In this document: in pieces, positions 6,421 through 15,100 of the stretch | How positions within the stretch are numbered: position 1 is the stretch's first letter | Layout of the letters: every line of letters starts with the position of its first letter | The notes under the pieces: generated by a model | The model's input: the letters and a program-made list of their open reading frames with translations, nothing else | The model's database searches: none | Told to the model about the DNA's origin: nothing | NCBI GenBank assembly: GCA_002361955.1 | Contig: DESK01000020.1 | Span: forward strand, 52,167-69,548 | Source: Lachnospiraceae bacterium UBA3316 | GTDB taxonomy: Bacteria > Bacillota > Clostridia > Lachnospirales > Lachnospiraceae | Length of the DNA: 17,382 bases | Reading direction: 5' to 3' | Program-made: the position numbers and the translations under genes

Positions 6421-7560
6421 ATGAAGAAGAATAGACAACAACGAGTGATCATCGGGCTGTTTTTGCTTTTGATTTTTGGAACGACGGCGGCGAATCTTCT
6501 TACGCCCACGAAGGCGTTTTCCGACAGGGAGAACAGGAATCTGGCGCAGATGCCAGAGCTGTCCCCGGAGTCCTATTTCAGCGGTGAGTTTGCCAAAGAT
6601 TATGAGTCCTATATCACAGACCAGTTTGTGGGGCGTGATCAGTGGATTGGTGTAAAGACCGCAGTGGAGCGAGCCACGGGAAAGCAGGAAAGCAATGACA
6701 TTTATTTTGCAAAGGACGGTTATCTGATCGAGAAGCACACAGGAAGCTTTACAGGCGCTGTGGCGGAGAGAAATATTTCCTGTCTGGCCGCTTTTATGGA
6801 GGAGATGCAGGAAACCTACGGCAAGGGCCATGCGACGGCCATCATAGCGCCGAATGCCGTGAAGCTCCTGGAAGATAAGCTGCCTCCCTATGCTTCCCCC
6901 TATGATGAGGACATCTATCTGGACAGGATCGCAGAGGCCTTGCCGGAAGGCACCTGGTTTGACAGTGAGGCTGTGTTGCGGAAGCATACCGACCAGCAGC
7001 TTTACTACCGGACGGATCATCACTGGACAACCAGGGCGGCTCATTACGTATATGAGGCCTGGGTCAGGGAAAGAGAGCTTTCCTCCCTGTACATTTCCGG
7101 GTATGAGGAAGAGACGGTGACGGAGAAGTTTCAGGGGACGATCGAGGCAAAGGTGGGCGGCGACGTGGGCTATGATTCCATTCAGATTTTCCGGCCGAAG
7201 GTGGAGTATCCCTATACTCTGGTGTACAACCGCCGGGAGACGAAGAAGGATCTGTACGATTGGGACGCCTTGGAGAAAAAGGATAAGTATGCGCTGTTTT
7301 TCGGGGGAAATCAGCCTATTATAGAAGGAACCATTGAAAATGGGAGTGACAGGCGTCTGCTTGTGATCAAGGATTCCTACGCCCACTGCTTCCTGCCCTT
7401 TGCCTTTCAGGATTTTTCCCAGGTGGATTTTGTGGATCTGCGGTATTTTAACGAGAGCCTGCGGGAATTTATGGAGAAAAAGGATTATACGGACATATTG
7501 TTTTTATATAACGCATCGGGGTTTGCGGAGGATCCCAGTGTGGCGAAGCTGGCCCAGTGA
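6421..7560 (+). CDS. DHHW-family protein (AlgX/AlgJ-like acyltransferase partner)
   Basis: A protein of 379 residues starting 14 bp after the MBOAT stop, with GGTGAGA as ribosome site. A basic start and hydrophobic segment at about residues 9-25 make a signal anchor, so the domain is extracellular. The region FSDRENRNLAQMPELSP is typical of the family. The naming motif RTDHHW places D199, H200, H201 and W202. A later VIKDSYAH motif puts Ser319 in a position resembling the SGNH nucleophile. The fold is likely related to AlgJ/AlgX, which accept acyl groups from an MBOAT and pass them to a glycan. The target polymer is unknown. Length and motifs look intact. It forms an operon with the MBOAT and is probably the partner transferase; an esterase role remains possible. 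Confidence 0.85.
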   Translation: MKKNRQQRVIIGLFLLLIFGTTAANLLTPTKAFSDRENRNLAQMPELSPESYFSGEFAKDYESYITDQFVGRDQWIGVKTAVERATGKQESNDIYFAKDGYLIEKHTGSFTGAVAERNISCLAAFMEEMQETYGKGHATAIIAPNAVKLLEDKLPPYASPYDEDIYLDRIAEALPEGTWFDSEAVLRKHTDQQLYYRTDHHWTTRAAHYVYEAWVRERELSSLYISGYEEETVTEKFQGTIEAKVGGDVGYDSIQIFRPKVEYPYTLVYNRRETKKDLYDWDALEKKDKYALFFGGNQPIIEGTIENGSDRRLLVIKDSYAHCFLPFAFQDFSQVDFVDLRYFNESLREFMEKKDYTDILFLYNASGFAEDPSVAKLAQ

Positions 7561-7630
7561 GCAGCTGCGGGGCCCGGAGGGGAGCCCGCGGTTTAAGGGC
7601 GCGGCGGTAAAGAAAGGAGAACGAGGATTT

Positions 7631-8482
7631 ATGAGCTATGCGGATCAGTTATTTGTTTCTATGTGCAGGGATATCATTGAAAACGGCGTGAGCACTGAGG
7701 GAGAGAAGGTGCGGCCCGTCTGGGAGGATACCGGGGAGTCGGCGTACACGGTTAAGCGTTTCGGTGTGGTAAACCGCTATGACCTGAGAAAGGAGTTTCC
7801 GGCGTTGACATTGCGCAGGACTGCGCTGAAGAGCGCGTTTGATGAAATCTTATGGATCTGGCAGAAGAAATCAAACAACATCCATGACCTGCACAGCCAT
7901 ATCTGGGACGCCTGGGCGGACGGGGATGGGTCGATCGGCAAGGCCTACGGCTATCAGCTGGGCGTGAAGCACTCTTATAAGGAAGGGATGATGGATCAGG
8001 TGGACAGGGTGATCTATGACTTAAAAAATAATCCCTACAGCCGCCGTATTCTGACGAATCTTTATGTCCATGCAGACCTGCATGAAATGAATCTCTATCC
8101 CTGCGCCTATAACGTTACCTTCAACGTGACCCAGGAGAAGGGAAAGGATGTACTGACCTTGAATATGGTCCTGAACCAGCGCTCCCAGGATGTGCTGGCG
8201 GCCAACAACTGGAACGTGTGCCAGTACGCCCTGCTTCTGATGATGATGGCCCAGTCCTGCGGCATGGAGGCAGGGGAACTGCTCCATGTGATCGCGGACG
8301 CCCACATCTACGACAGGCACGTTCCGCTGGTGGAGGAACTGATCGCCAGGGAGCAGTTCCCGGCGCCTAAGGTGTGGCTGAACCCGGAAGTGAAGGACTT
8401 TTATCAGTTTACGGTAGACGACCTGCATGTGGAAGACTATGTGACAGGCCCTCAGATAAAAAATATTCCCATTGCGGTTTAG
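7631..8482 (+). CDS. thyA: Thymidylate synthase ThyA
   Basis: A protein of 283 residues. The start at 7631 follows AAGGAGAA; the open frame extends upstream into the DHHW gene but lacks a better start. It makes dTMP from dUMP using methylene-tetrahydrofolate, releasing dihydrofolate. The catalytic cysteine is C158 in LYPCAYNV. The phosphate-binding RSQDV segment, the following ANNWN and the HIYDRH motif are recognisable. Classical enzymes have PCH at the active-site cysteine, but here Ala159 follows it. The length is close to E. coli ThyA (264) with small insertions. folA begins 12 bp after the stop, its ribosome site overlapping the thyA stop codon, which pairs the enzyme with the reductase that recycles its product. 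Separated from DHHW by 70 GC-rich bases. Confidence 0.92.
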   Translation: MSYADQLFVSMCRDIIENGVSTEGEKVRPVWEDTGESAYTVKRFGVVNRYDLRKEFPALTLRRTALKSAFDEILWIWQKKSNNIHDLHSHIWDAWADGDGSIGKAYGYQLGVKHSYKEGMMDQVDRVIYDLKNNPYSRRILTNLYVHADLHEMNLYPCAYNVTFNVTQEKGKDVLTLNMVLNQRSQDVLAANNWNVCQYALLLMMMAQSCGMEAGELLHVIADAHIYDRHVPLVEELIAREQFPAPKVWLNPEVKDFYQFTVDDLHVEDYVTGPQIKNIPIAV

Positions 8483-8494
8483 GAGGTAATGAAG

Positions 8495-9001
8495 ATGAAT
8501 CTGATCGTAGCAGTCGATGAAAACTGGGCTATCGGCAAGGACAATAAGCTTCTGGTGAGCATCCCGTCAGATATGAAATTTTTTCGGGAGACGACCATGG
8601 GAAAAGTGGTGGTTATGGGCAGGAAAACGCTGGAGAGTTTTCCTAACGGCCTGCCCTTAAAAAACCGGACAAATATTGTTCTCACCAGGGATTTGCATTA
8701 CAGGGCGAAAGGGGCCATCCTGGTGCATTCTGTGCCGGAGCTTCTCACAAAGCTTGAAGAATATGACAGCGAGGATATTTATGTGATAGGCGGGAGCAGC
8801 GTTTATAAGGAGCTTCTTCCCTTCTGCGATGTGGCCCATGTGACGAAGATCGGACATGCCTATGAGGCGGACACGTATTTCCCTGATCTGGATGCGATGG
8901 AAGAGTGGGAGATTACCGGAGAGAGTGAGGAGCAGACATATTTTGACCTGGAATATCAGTTTGTGCGGTACGAGAAAAAGGGTCAACGGAAGAAACATTA
9001 A
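8495..9001 (+). CDS. folA: Dihydrofolate reductase
   Basis: A protein of 168 residues. AGGAGG (8481-8486) is only 2 nt from the ATG at 8489 but 8 nt from the ATG at 8495, and MNLIVAVDENWAIG is the usual family N-terminus, so 8495 is preferred. It reduces dihydrofolate to tetrahydrofolate with NADPH. Visible features are the Met20-type loop around WAIGKDNKLL, the substrate-binding acid D26 in SIPSDMKFF, the NADPH-binding MGRKT and IGGSSVY, and the late DTYFP. The thyA stop TAG (8480-8482) overlaps the ribosome binding site, so translational coupling is expected. There is no obvious terminator after the stop; an AT-rich promoter region for ilvE follows. Confidence 0.93.
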   Translation: MNLIVAVDENWAIGKDNKLLVSIPSDMKFFRETTMGKVVVMGRKTLESFPNGLPLKNRTNIVLTRDLHYRAKGAILVHSVPELLTKLEEYDSEDIYVIGGSSVYKELLPFCDVAHVTKIGHAYEADTYFPDLDAMEEWEITGESEEQTYFDLEYQFVRYEKKGQRKKH

Positions 9002-9036
9002 AGCCACAGAGAGAATGCTAAATTTTAAAAAAAAAT

Positions 9037-9066
9037 TTCCGCAGAATGATAAATTTGCGCTATAAT
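9037..9066 (+). promoter_or_regulatory. Promoter of ilvE
   Basis: A perfect -10 TATAAT lies at 9061-9066. The best -35 is a poor TTCCGC (9037-9042, 18-bp spacer). An AT-rich A/T-tract at 9020-9038 could act as an UP element. The leader to the ilvE start is about 100 nt and carries the inverted repeat TGCAC (9119-9123) / GTGCA (9146-9150). No T-box or terminator is visible in it. Confidence 0.6.
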
Positions 9067-9174
9067 AGCGGTATGAAAAAATTTATAGCTGTCTGGTTTT
9101 GAAGGAGCTTCACGAGCCTGCACGAAAAGGCAGACCTGTCGGACAGTGCACATTACTATGAGGAGGAAAAAAAT

Positions 9175-10200
9175 ATGGCAAAAAAAGATATTGACTGGGC
9201 AAACCTGGGGTTTGGCTATGTGGAGACTGCGAAGAGATACGTGTCCAATTATAAAGATGGTAAATGGGACGGTGGAGTTCTGACAGAGGATGCAAACGTG
9301 GTGCTGAATGAGTGCGCAGGCGTTTTGCAGTATGCGCAGACGGTTTTTGAGGGACTCAAAGCTTATACGACAGAATCCGGCCATATTGTGACCTTCCGGC
9401 CCGACTTAAACGCTGAGCGCCTGGAGTCCTCCGCAAAGCGTCTGGAGATGCCTGTATTTCCGAAAGAGCGTTTCGTTGAGGCGGTAACCGAGACGGTAAA
9501 GGCCAATGCGGATTATGTGCCTCCTTATGGTTCCGGCGCTACGCTGTATATCCGCCCCTATATGTTCGGCACAAATCCTGTGATCGGCGTAAAGCCTGCG
9601 GATGAATACCAGTTCCGGGTGTTCACCACTCCTGTGGGACCGTACTTTAAAGGCGGCGTCCGTCCGCTGACCATCCGCGTCAGTGATTTCGACAGGGCGG
9701 CTCCCCACGGAACGGGCCATATCAAGGCGGGACTGAACTATGCCATGAGCCTGTATGCCATTGTGAATGCCCATGCAGAGGGCTTCGATGAGAATATGTA
9801 TCTGGATCCGAAAACCAGGACGAAGGTCGAGGAGACAGGCGGCGCGAATTTCATTTTCGTGACAAAGGATAACAAGGTCGTGACGCCTAAGTCTGACAGC
9901 ATCCTGCCCTCCATTACCCGCCGCTCTCTGATCTATGTAGCCAGAGAGTATCTGGGACTTGAAGTGGAGGAGAGAGAAGTATTCTTTGAGGAATTGAAGG
10001 ACTTCGCGGAATGCGGCCTGTGCGGTACTGCGGCTGTGATTTCTCCGGTGGGCAAGATCGTAGACCACGGCAGAGAAATCTGCCTGCCCAGCGGCATGGA
10101 GGCCATGGGCCCTGTGACCCAGAAGCTCTATGAGACGCTGACTGGCATCCAGATGGGCCGTTTGGAAGCGCCCAAGGGCTGGATTCATGTAATTGAGTAA
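9175..10200 (+). CDS. ilvE: Branched-chain amino acid aminotransferase
   Basis: A protein of 341 residues with GAGGAGG (9160-9166) before the ATG. It transfers the amino group between glutamate and the keto acids of leucine, isoleucine and valine, using PLP. K184 in HGTGHIKAGLNYA is the PLP-binding lysine. QTVFEGLKAY, IRPYMFG, EETGGANFIFV and CGTAAVISPVG match the fold-type IV BCAT family of the longer (type II) form found in Firmicutes. Length is normal. It is a single-gene unit: its own promoter lies upstream and a strong terminator follows the stop. No other branched-chain biosynthesis gene is in the window. Confidence 0.95.
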   Translation: MAKKDIDWANLGFGYVETAKRYVSNYKDGKWDGGVLTEDANVVLNECAGVLQYAQTVFEGLKAYTTESGHIVTFRPDLNAERLESSAKRLEMPVFPKERFVEAVTETVKANADYVPPYGSGATLYIRPYMFGTNPVIGVKPADEYQFRVFTTPVGPYFKGGVRPLTIRVSDFDRAAPHGTGHIKAGLNYAMSLYAIVNAHAEGFDENMYLDPKTRTKVEETGGANFIFVTKDNKVVTPKSDSILPSITRRSLIYVAREYLGLEVEEREVFFEELKDFAECGLCGTAAVISPVGKIVDHGREICLPSGMEAMGPVTQKLYETLTGIQMGRLEAPKGWIHVIE

Positions 10201-10216
10201 AAAGAAGAGAAATAAT

Positions 10217-10262
10217 ACCCCCGCACAGTCGATAGATCAGGATTCCTGCGGGGGTGTTTTTT
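10217..10262 (+). terminator. Intrinsic terminator of ilvE
   Basis: ACCCCCGCA (10217-10225) and TGCGGGGGT (10247-10255) form a perfect 9-bp stem with a 21-nt loop, followed by one G and six T (10257-10262). Confidence 0.9.
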
Positions 10263-10282
10263 AGGAAAAGGCAGGGAATGAT

Positions 10283-10948
10283 ATGGTAGAAAATGAGAGC
10301 CCTTCCAGGATGACATTGCTGTTCGATCTGGACGGGACATTGACAGATTCCGGGGAAGGCATTGTGAATTCTGTGGCTTACGCCCTGGAAAAGTTTGGCA
10401 TCCGGGTGGAAGATAAGACGGAGCTTTACAAGTTTGTGGGGCCTCCTCTGGTAGAATCTCTGGCAGAATTTTATTCCTTTACGCCGGAGGCGGCTAATGA
10501 GGCCGTGGGCTATTACCGGGAATATTTTCAGGAAAAGGGTATTTTTGAAAACAGAGTCTATGAGGGAATGGAGGAGATTCTGAAAAAGCTGAAGGCAGCC
10601 GGAAAGCGGCTTGTGCTGGCCACATCAAAGCCGGAGGAATATGCGGTGCGGATTTTGGAGCATTTCCATCTGGCACAGTACTTTGACCTGATCGCCGGCG
10701 CCAGCATGGACGGCAGCCGCATACGGAAGGCGGATGTGATCGCTTATGCCCTGAAAAAATGCGGGTTGAAGGATCCCTCCCAGGCCGTCATGATCGGAGA
10801 CCGCAAATACGATGTGCTGGGAGCCGCCGCAAACGGCCTGGAAACCATAGGCGTACTTTACGGATACGGAAGCAGGGAAGAGCTTCTGGAGGCGGGGGCC
10901 GTACAGATCATAGAGCGGGTGGAGGACCTTGCGGAGCTGGCGAAGTGA
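10283..10948 (+). CDS. HAD-family phosphatase (Gph-like)
   Basis: A protein of 221 residues; the ATG at 10283 has AGGGA just upstream, and the alternative ATG at 10310 has no good ribosome site. The haloacid-dehalogenase motifs are complete: DLDGT (nucleophile D15, acid/base D17), T114-S115 as motif II, K149 as motif III and GDRKYD (D173, D177) as motif IV. The alpha-helical cap between about residues 25 and 90 is the small C1 type of phosphoglycolate phosphatases and pyrophosphatases. Natural substrates in this family are hard to predict; phosphoglycolate or a nucleotide/sugar phosphate is possible. It lies between the ilvE terminator and ispG with no visible terminator after it, so transcription may continue into ispG. 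Confidence 0.85.
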   Translation: MVENESPSRMTLLFDLDGTLTDSGEGIVNSVAYALEKFGIRVEDKTELYKFVGPPLVESLAEFYSFTPEAANEAVGYYREYFQEKGIFENRVYEGMEEILKKLKAAGKRLVLATSKPEEYAVRILEHFHLAQYFDLIAGASMDGSRIRKADVIAYALKKCGLKDPSQAVMIGDRKYDVLGAAANGLETIGVLYGYGSREELLEAGAVQIIERVEDLAELAK

Positions 10949-10956
10949 ACCAGGAT

Positions 10957-10999
10957 CTGGCCGTTACTGTGAACGAAGTGAACAGTCATACCGGGCCAG
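10957..10999. repeat. REP-like inverted repeat between the HAD gene and ispG
   Basis: CTGGCC (10957-10962) pairs with GGCCAG (10994-10999), and inside it ACTGT (10966-10970) pairs with ACAGT (10982-10986). The 9-mer GTGAACAGT (10978-10986) also occurs at 44-52. The out-of-frame translation contains YCERSEQ, which I recall from spurious ORFs in related genomes; that suggests a dispersed family. No U-tract follows, so it is not a terminator. Confidence 0.5.
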
Positions 11000-11027
11000 G
11001 AGAAAGGAAGAACAGGAGGAAAAGCTG

Positions 11028-12083
11028 ATGTACAGAGAGCATACAAAAGTAATTAAAATCGGCGACAGGCTGATCGGTGGTGGAAACCCCATCCAGATCC
11101 AGTCTATGACAAATACGAAGACGGAGGATGTGGAGGCCACAGTTGCCCAGATCCTGCGGCTGGAGGCGGCAGGGTGCGATATTATCCGCTGCGCTGCGCC
11201 TACCATGGAGGCGGCAAAAGCGCTGAAGGAGATTAAAAAGCAGATCCATATCCCATTGGTGGCAGATATCCATTTTGATTATCGCCTGGCAATTGCGGCC
11301 ATCGAAAACGGAGCTGACAAGATCCGCATCAATCCGGGAAACATCGGCAGCACTGACCGGGTGCGCGCCGTGGTGGACGCGGCGAAGGAGAGGAACATTC
11401 CGATCCGGGTAGGAGTAAACAGCGGCTCGCTGGAGAAGGAGCTGGTGGAAAAGTACCACGGCGTGACGGCGGAGGGAATCGTTGAGAGCGCCCTGGACAA
11501 GGTGTATCTCATTGAGGATATGGGCTACGATAACCTGGTCATCAGTATCAAGTCCTCGGATGTGATGATGTGCGCGAAGGCCCATGAGGTGATCGCGGAA
11601 AAGACGAACTATCCCCTCCACGTGGGCATCACGGAATCAGGGACCTTGCTGTCGGGCAATATCAAGTCTGCGGTAGGCCTTGGCATCATCCTCTCCCAGG
11701 GAATCGGCGACACGATCCGTGTATCTCTCACGGGCGATCCTTTGGAGGAAGTGAAGTCCGCAAAGCTGATCCTGCGTACCCTGGGCCTTCGCAAAGGCGG
11801 CATTGAGGTGGTATCCTGTCCCACCTGCGGGCGCACCCGGATTGATCTGATCGGGCTTGCCAACCAGGTGGAAAATATGGTGGAGGATATTCCCAAAACC
11901 CTGAAGGTGGCCGTGATGGGATGCGTGGTAAACGGTCCCGGTGAGGCGAAGGAGGCAGATCTGGGGATTGCCGGAGGCAAAGGCGAAGGGCTTCTGATAC
12001 GAAGAGGCGAGGTCATCCGCAAGGTGCCGGAAGAAGAGCTTCTGGGGGCGCTGCGGGAAGAAATATTGAAATTTGAAGAGTAA
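11028..12083 (+). CDS. ispG: 4-hydroxy-3-methylbut-2-en-1-yl diphosphate synthase IspG
   Basis: A protein of 351 residues. The start at 11028 follows AGGAGG (11014-11019); the longer open frame upstream only reads the repeat. The enzyme reduces MEcPP to HMBPP in the methylerythritol phosphate route to isoprenoids, using a [4Fe-4S] cluster. The cluster ligands are visible: C264 and C267 in SCPTCGRT, C299 in GCVVNGPGE, with E306 as the fourth ligand. The spacing matches the E. coli residues C270, C273, C305 and E312. The N-terminal TIM barrel contains IQSMTNT, VADIHFD and RINPGNIG. The short two-domain form is typical for bacteria. polC starts 54 bp downstream. dxr and rseP, often found just upstream in Firmicutes, are absent here. 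Confidence 0.96.
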   Translation: MYREHTKVIKIGDRLIGGGNPIQIQSMTNTKTEDVEATVAQILRLEAAGCDIIRCAAPTMEAAKALKEIKKQIHIPLVADIHFDYRLAIAAIENGADKIRINPGNIGSTDRVRAVVDAAKERNIPIRVGVNSGSLEKELVEKYHGVTAEGIVESALDKVYLIEDMGYDNLVISIKSSDVMMCAKAHEVIAEKTNYPLHVGITESGTLLSGNIKSAVGLGIILSQGIGDTIRVSLTGDPLEEVKSAKLILRTLGLRKGGIEVVSCPTCGRTRIDLIGLANQVENMVEDIPKTLKVAVMGCVVNGPGEAKEADLGIAGGKGEGLLIRRGEVIRKVPEEELLGALREEILKFEE

Positions 12084-12137
12084 GGGACGCTGAGGATTCA
12101 AATCCGAGGATAGCGGTACAGGAAAAGGAAAACTGCC

Positions 12138-15100
12138 ATGGCAAAGATGTTTTTTGATGTATTTCCAAATCTGGAAGTGGGAGATAAGGTTCACAGTCTG
12201 TTTAACGGGGTGACGGTTACGAAGGTAAGCGTCACCTCAGCCAGAGACAAAATGCGGGTGTATCTTGTAAGCGAAAAATTGATACATAAAAAATATATTC
12301 TGGTGGTGGAGCAGGCCATCGGGGAACAGTTTTTTCCGGGAACAGGCATGGAGATCAAGCTTTTGGAAAAGTTTCATCTTTCCCGCCAGTATACGGCAGA
12401 GAAGCTGATGCCTCTCTACAGGGACAGTATCCTTATGGAATTGAAGGATTACAGTATTTTTGAGTACAATATGTTCCGCCAGGCCCAGTGTGAATTTACC
12501 GATGAAGACAGCATGCATATGACTGTGGAGAAAAATGTAGTAGCCGAAGGCAAGGCTGACGAGCTGATCCGCATTTTGGAGAAGATTTTCTGCGAACGGT
12601 GCGGACTTTCGTTTAAGATCCAGCTCACGCTGAAAGAGCCGAAGGAGAGTAAGGCCAGGAGAAACAGTGAGCTTCGCGTGCAGCAGGAGGTGCAGGCCAT
12701 CCTGGAGCAGGTGGCAGCTGCGGGAGATGGAGAGGAGTCTGCCGAAGGGGAAGAACCTGTGGTTCCGGATAAGCCCCAGGGGGGCAGACAGGATTCGGCA
12801 AAGCCGAAGGAAAGAAAAGAAACTGCCAAGCCTCGGATGGCAGCTCCCAAAAAGGAAGGTTTCCGGGAGAAAAAGGGAAATCTTTCCAGGGGAGGCGACT
12901 ACCGGGGAGGTTCTGTCAGGCGTTCCGACAATCCGGATGTGGTCTATGGAAGAGACTTCGACGAGGAGGCCATTTCCATTGAACAGATCCAGGGTGAGAT
13001 GGGCGAGGTGGTCATCCGGGGTCAGATCCAGTCGCTGGAAACCAGGGAGATCCGAAACGAGAAAACGATTATCATTATAGAAATCACAGATTTCACAGAT
13101 ACGATTGTCGTAAAGATGTTTGCCAAAAATGAGCAGGTGCCGGAGATCCTGGAGGGAGTAAAGGTGAAAGCCTTTCTGAAAATGCGGGGGGTTACCACCA
13201 TCGACCGTTTCGACGGCCAGCTGACGATTGGCTCTGTGACAGGCATCAAGAAGATTCCAGACTTCCGCAGCAGCAGGCAGGATACCAGCCCGGAAAAGAG
13301 GGTGGAGCTTCACTGCCATACAAAAATGAGCGACATGGACGGCGTTTCCGATGTGAAGGACATCGTAGCCAGAGCCATGGCCTGGGGCCATAAGGCCATC
13401 GCCATTACTGACCACGGGGTAGTGCAGTCCTTTCCCGACGCTAACCATGCTGTGCCCGGGGACAGTGATTTTAAGGTGATCTACGGCGTAGAGGCTTATC
13501 TGGTGGATGACTTAAAGGACATGGTCGTAAATTCCGGAGGGCAGAGCCTGGACGATACTTACGTTGTCTTTGACCTGGAGACGACGGGTTTTAGCCCGAA
13601 TGTGAATAAGATCATTGAGATCGGCGCGGTGAAGGTGGTAAAGGGAAGGATCACGGAAAAATTCAGTACCTTTGTGAACCCGGAGACGCCCATTCCCTAC
13701 AGGATCGAGGAGCTGACGGGGATCAATGACAATATGGTACTGGATTCTCCCACGATCGAGAACGTGCTGCCGGAATTTCTGCAGTTTTGCGAGGGGGCTG
13801 TGATGGTGGCGCATAACGCCTCCTTTGATATGAGCTTTATCGAGGAGAACTGCAAAAGGCAGGGGATCCAGCAGGAATTTACCAGTGTGGATACGGTGGC
13901 TTTGGCCCGGGTGCTGCTGCCCCAGCTTGGCCGGTTTAAGCTGGATACGGTGGCAAAAGCCCTTCATGTCTCTCTGGAGAACCATCACCGGGCGGTGGAT
14001 GACGCGGGATGCACGGCGGAAATTTTCGTGAAATTTGCGGCGATGCTGAAGGAGAGGGATGTGTATGACCTGGACGGCGTGAACCGCCTGGGGAGAAATT
14101 CTAAGGAGCAGGTGAAAAAACTGGCCTCCCACCATGCGATCATTCTGGCAAAGAACGATGTGGGGAGGGTAAACCTGTACCGCCTGGTGTCCCTGTCCCA
14201 TATGGATTATTACTACAGGAGGCCTCTGATTCCAAAGAGCGTATTTTTGGAAAACAGGGAGGGGCTTCTGATCGGTTCCGCCTGCGAGGCCGGAGAGCTG
14301 TACCAGGCCCTCTTAAACGGACGGTCCGACCAGGAAATCGCAAGGCTTGTGAATTTTTATGACTATCTGGAGATACAGCCCCTGGGAAATAATAAATTTA
14401 TGATTGCCAGCGATAAGATTGACAATGTGACGTCCAGGGAAGACCTGATCGCCATTAATAAAAAGATTGTAAAGCTGGGAGAGCAGTTTAAGAAGCCTGT
14501 GGTGGCCACCTGTGACGTACATTTTTTAAATCCGGAGGATGAGGTTTACCGCCGGATCATCATGACGGGCAAGGGGTTCTCCGACGCGGATGACCAGGCG
14601 CCTTTGTACCTGCGCACGACGGAGGAGATGCTGGCGGAATTTTCTTACCTGGGCAGCGAGAAGGCAGAGGAGGTCGTCATTACAAATACGAATAAAATCG
14701 CGGATATGTGCGAGAAGATCTCCCCGGTACGCCCGGACAAATGTCCGCCGGTGATTCCGGATTCCGACAAGACGCTGCGTAAGATCTGTTACGACAGAGC
14801 CCACGAAATTTACGGCGATGAGCTGCCCGGGGTGGTGACGGAGAGGCTAGAAAGGGAGCTGAACTCTATTATTTCCAACGGCTTTGCCGTGATGTACATC
14901 ATTGCCCAGAAGCTCGTATGGAAGTCTAACGACGACGGATATCTGGTGGGCTCCAGAGGATCCGTAGGCTCTTCCTTTGTGGCGACGATGGCGGGAATCA
15001 CGGAGGTAAACCCCTTGAGCCCCCATTATTACTGTAAGGAGTGCCATTATTCGGAGTTCGATTCGGAGGATGTGAAAAAATACGGCGGAGGCGCAGGCTG

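Noticed and set aside
7561..7630. GC-rich hairpin (GCGGG ... CCCGC) between the DHHW gene and thyA as a terminator.
   Set aside because: Only about 5 bp of stem and no U-tract follows.
9073..9102. Possible leader peptide MKKFIAVWF in the ilvE leader.
   Set aside because: The ATG would lie at the predicted transcription start with no ribosome site, and it has no run of Leu, Ile or Val codons. No terminator/antiterminator pair follows. Probably chance.
12084..12137. GGATTCAAATCC resembles a tRNA T-arm between ispG and polC.
   Set aside because: Flanking bases do not pair as a T-stem and there is no acceptor stem, D-arm or anticodon arm within reach.
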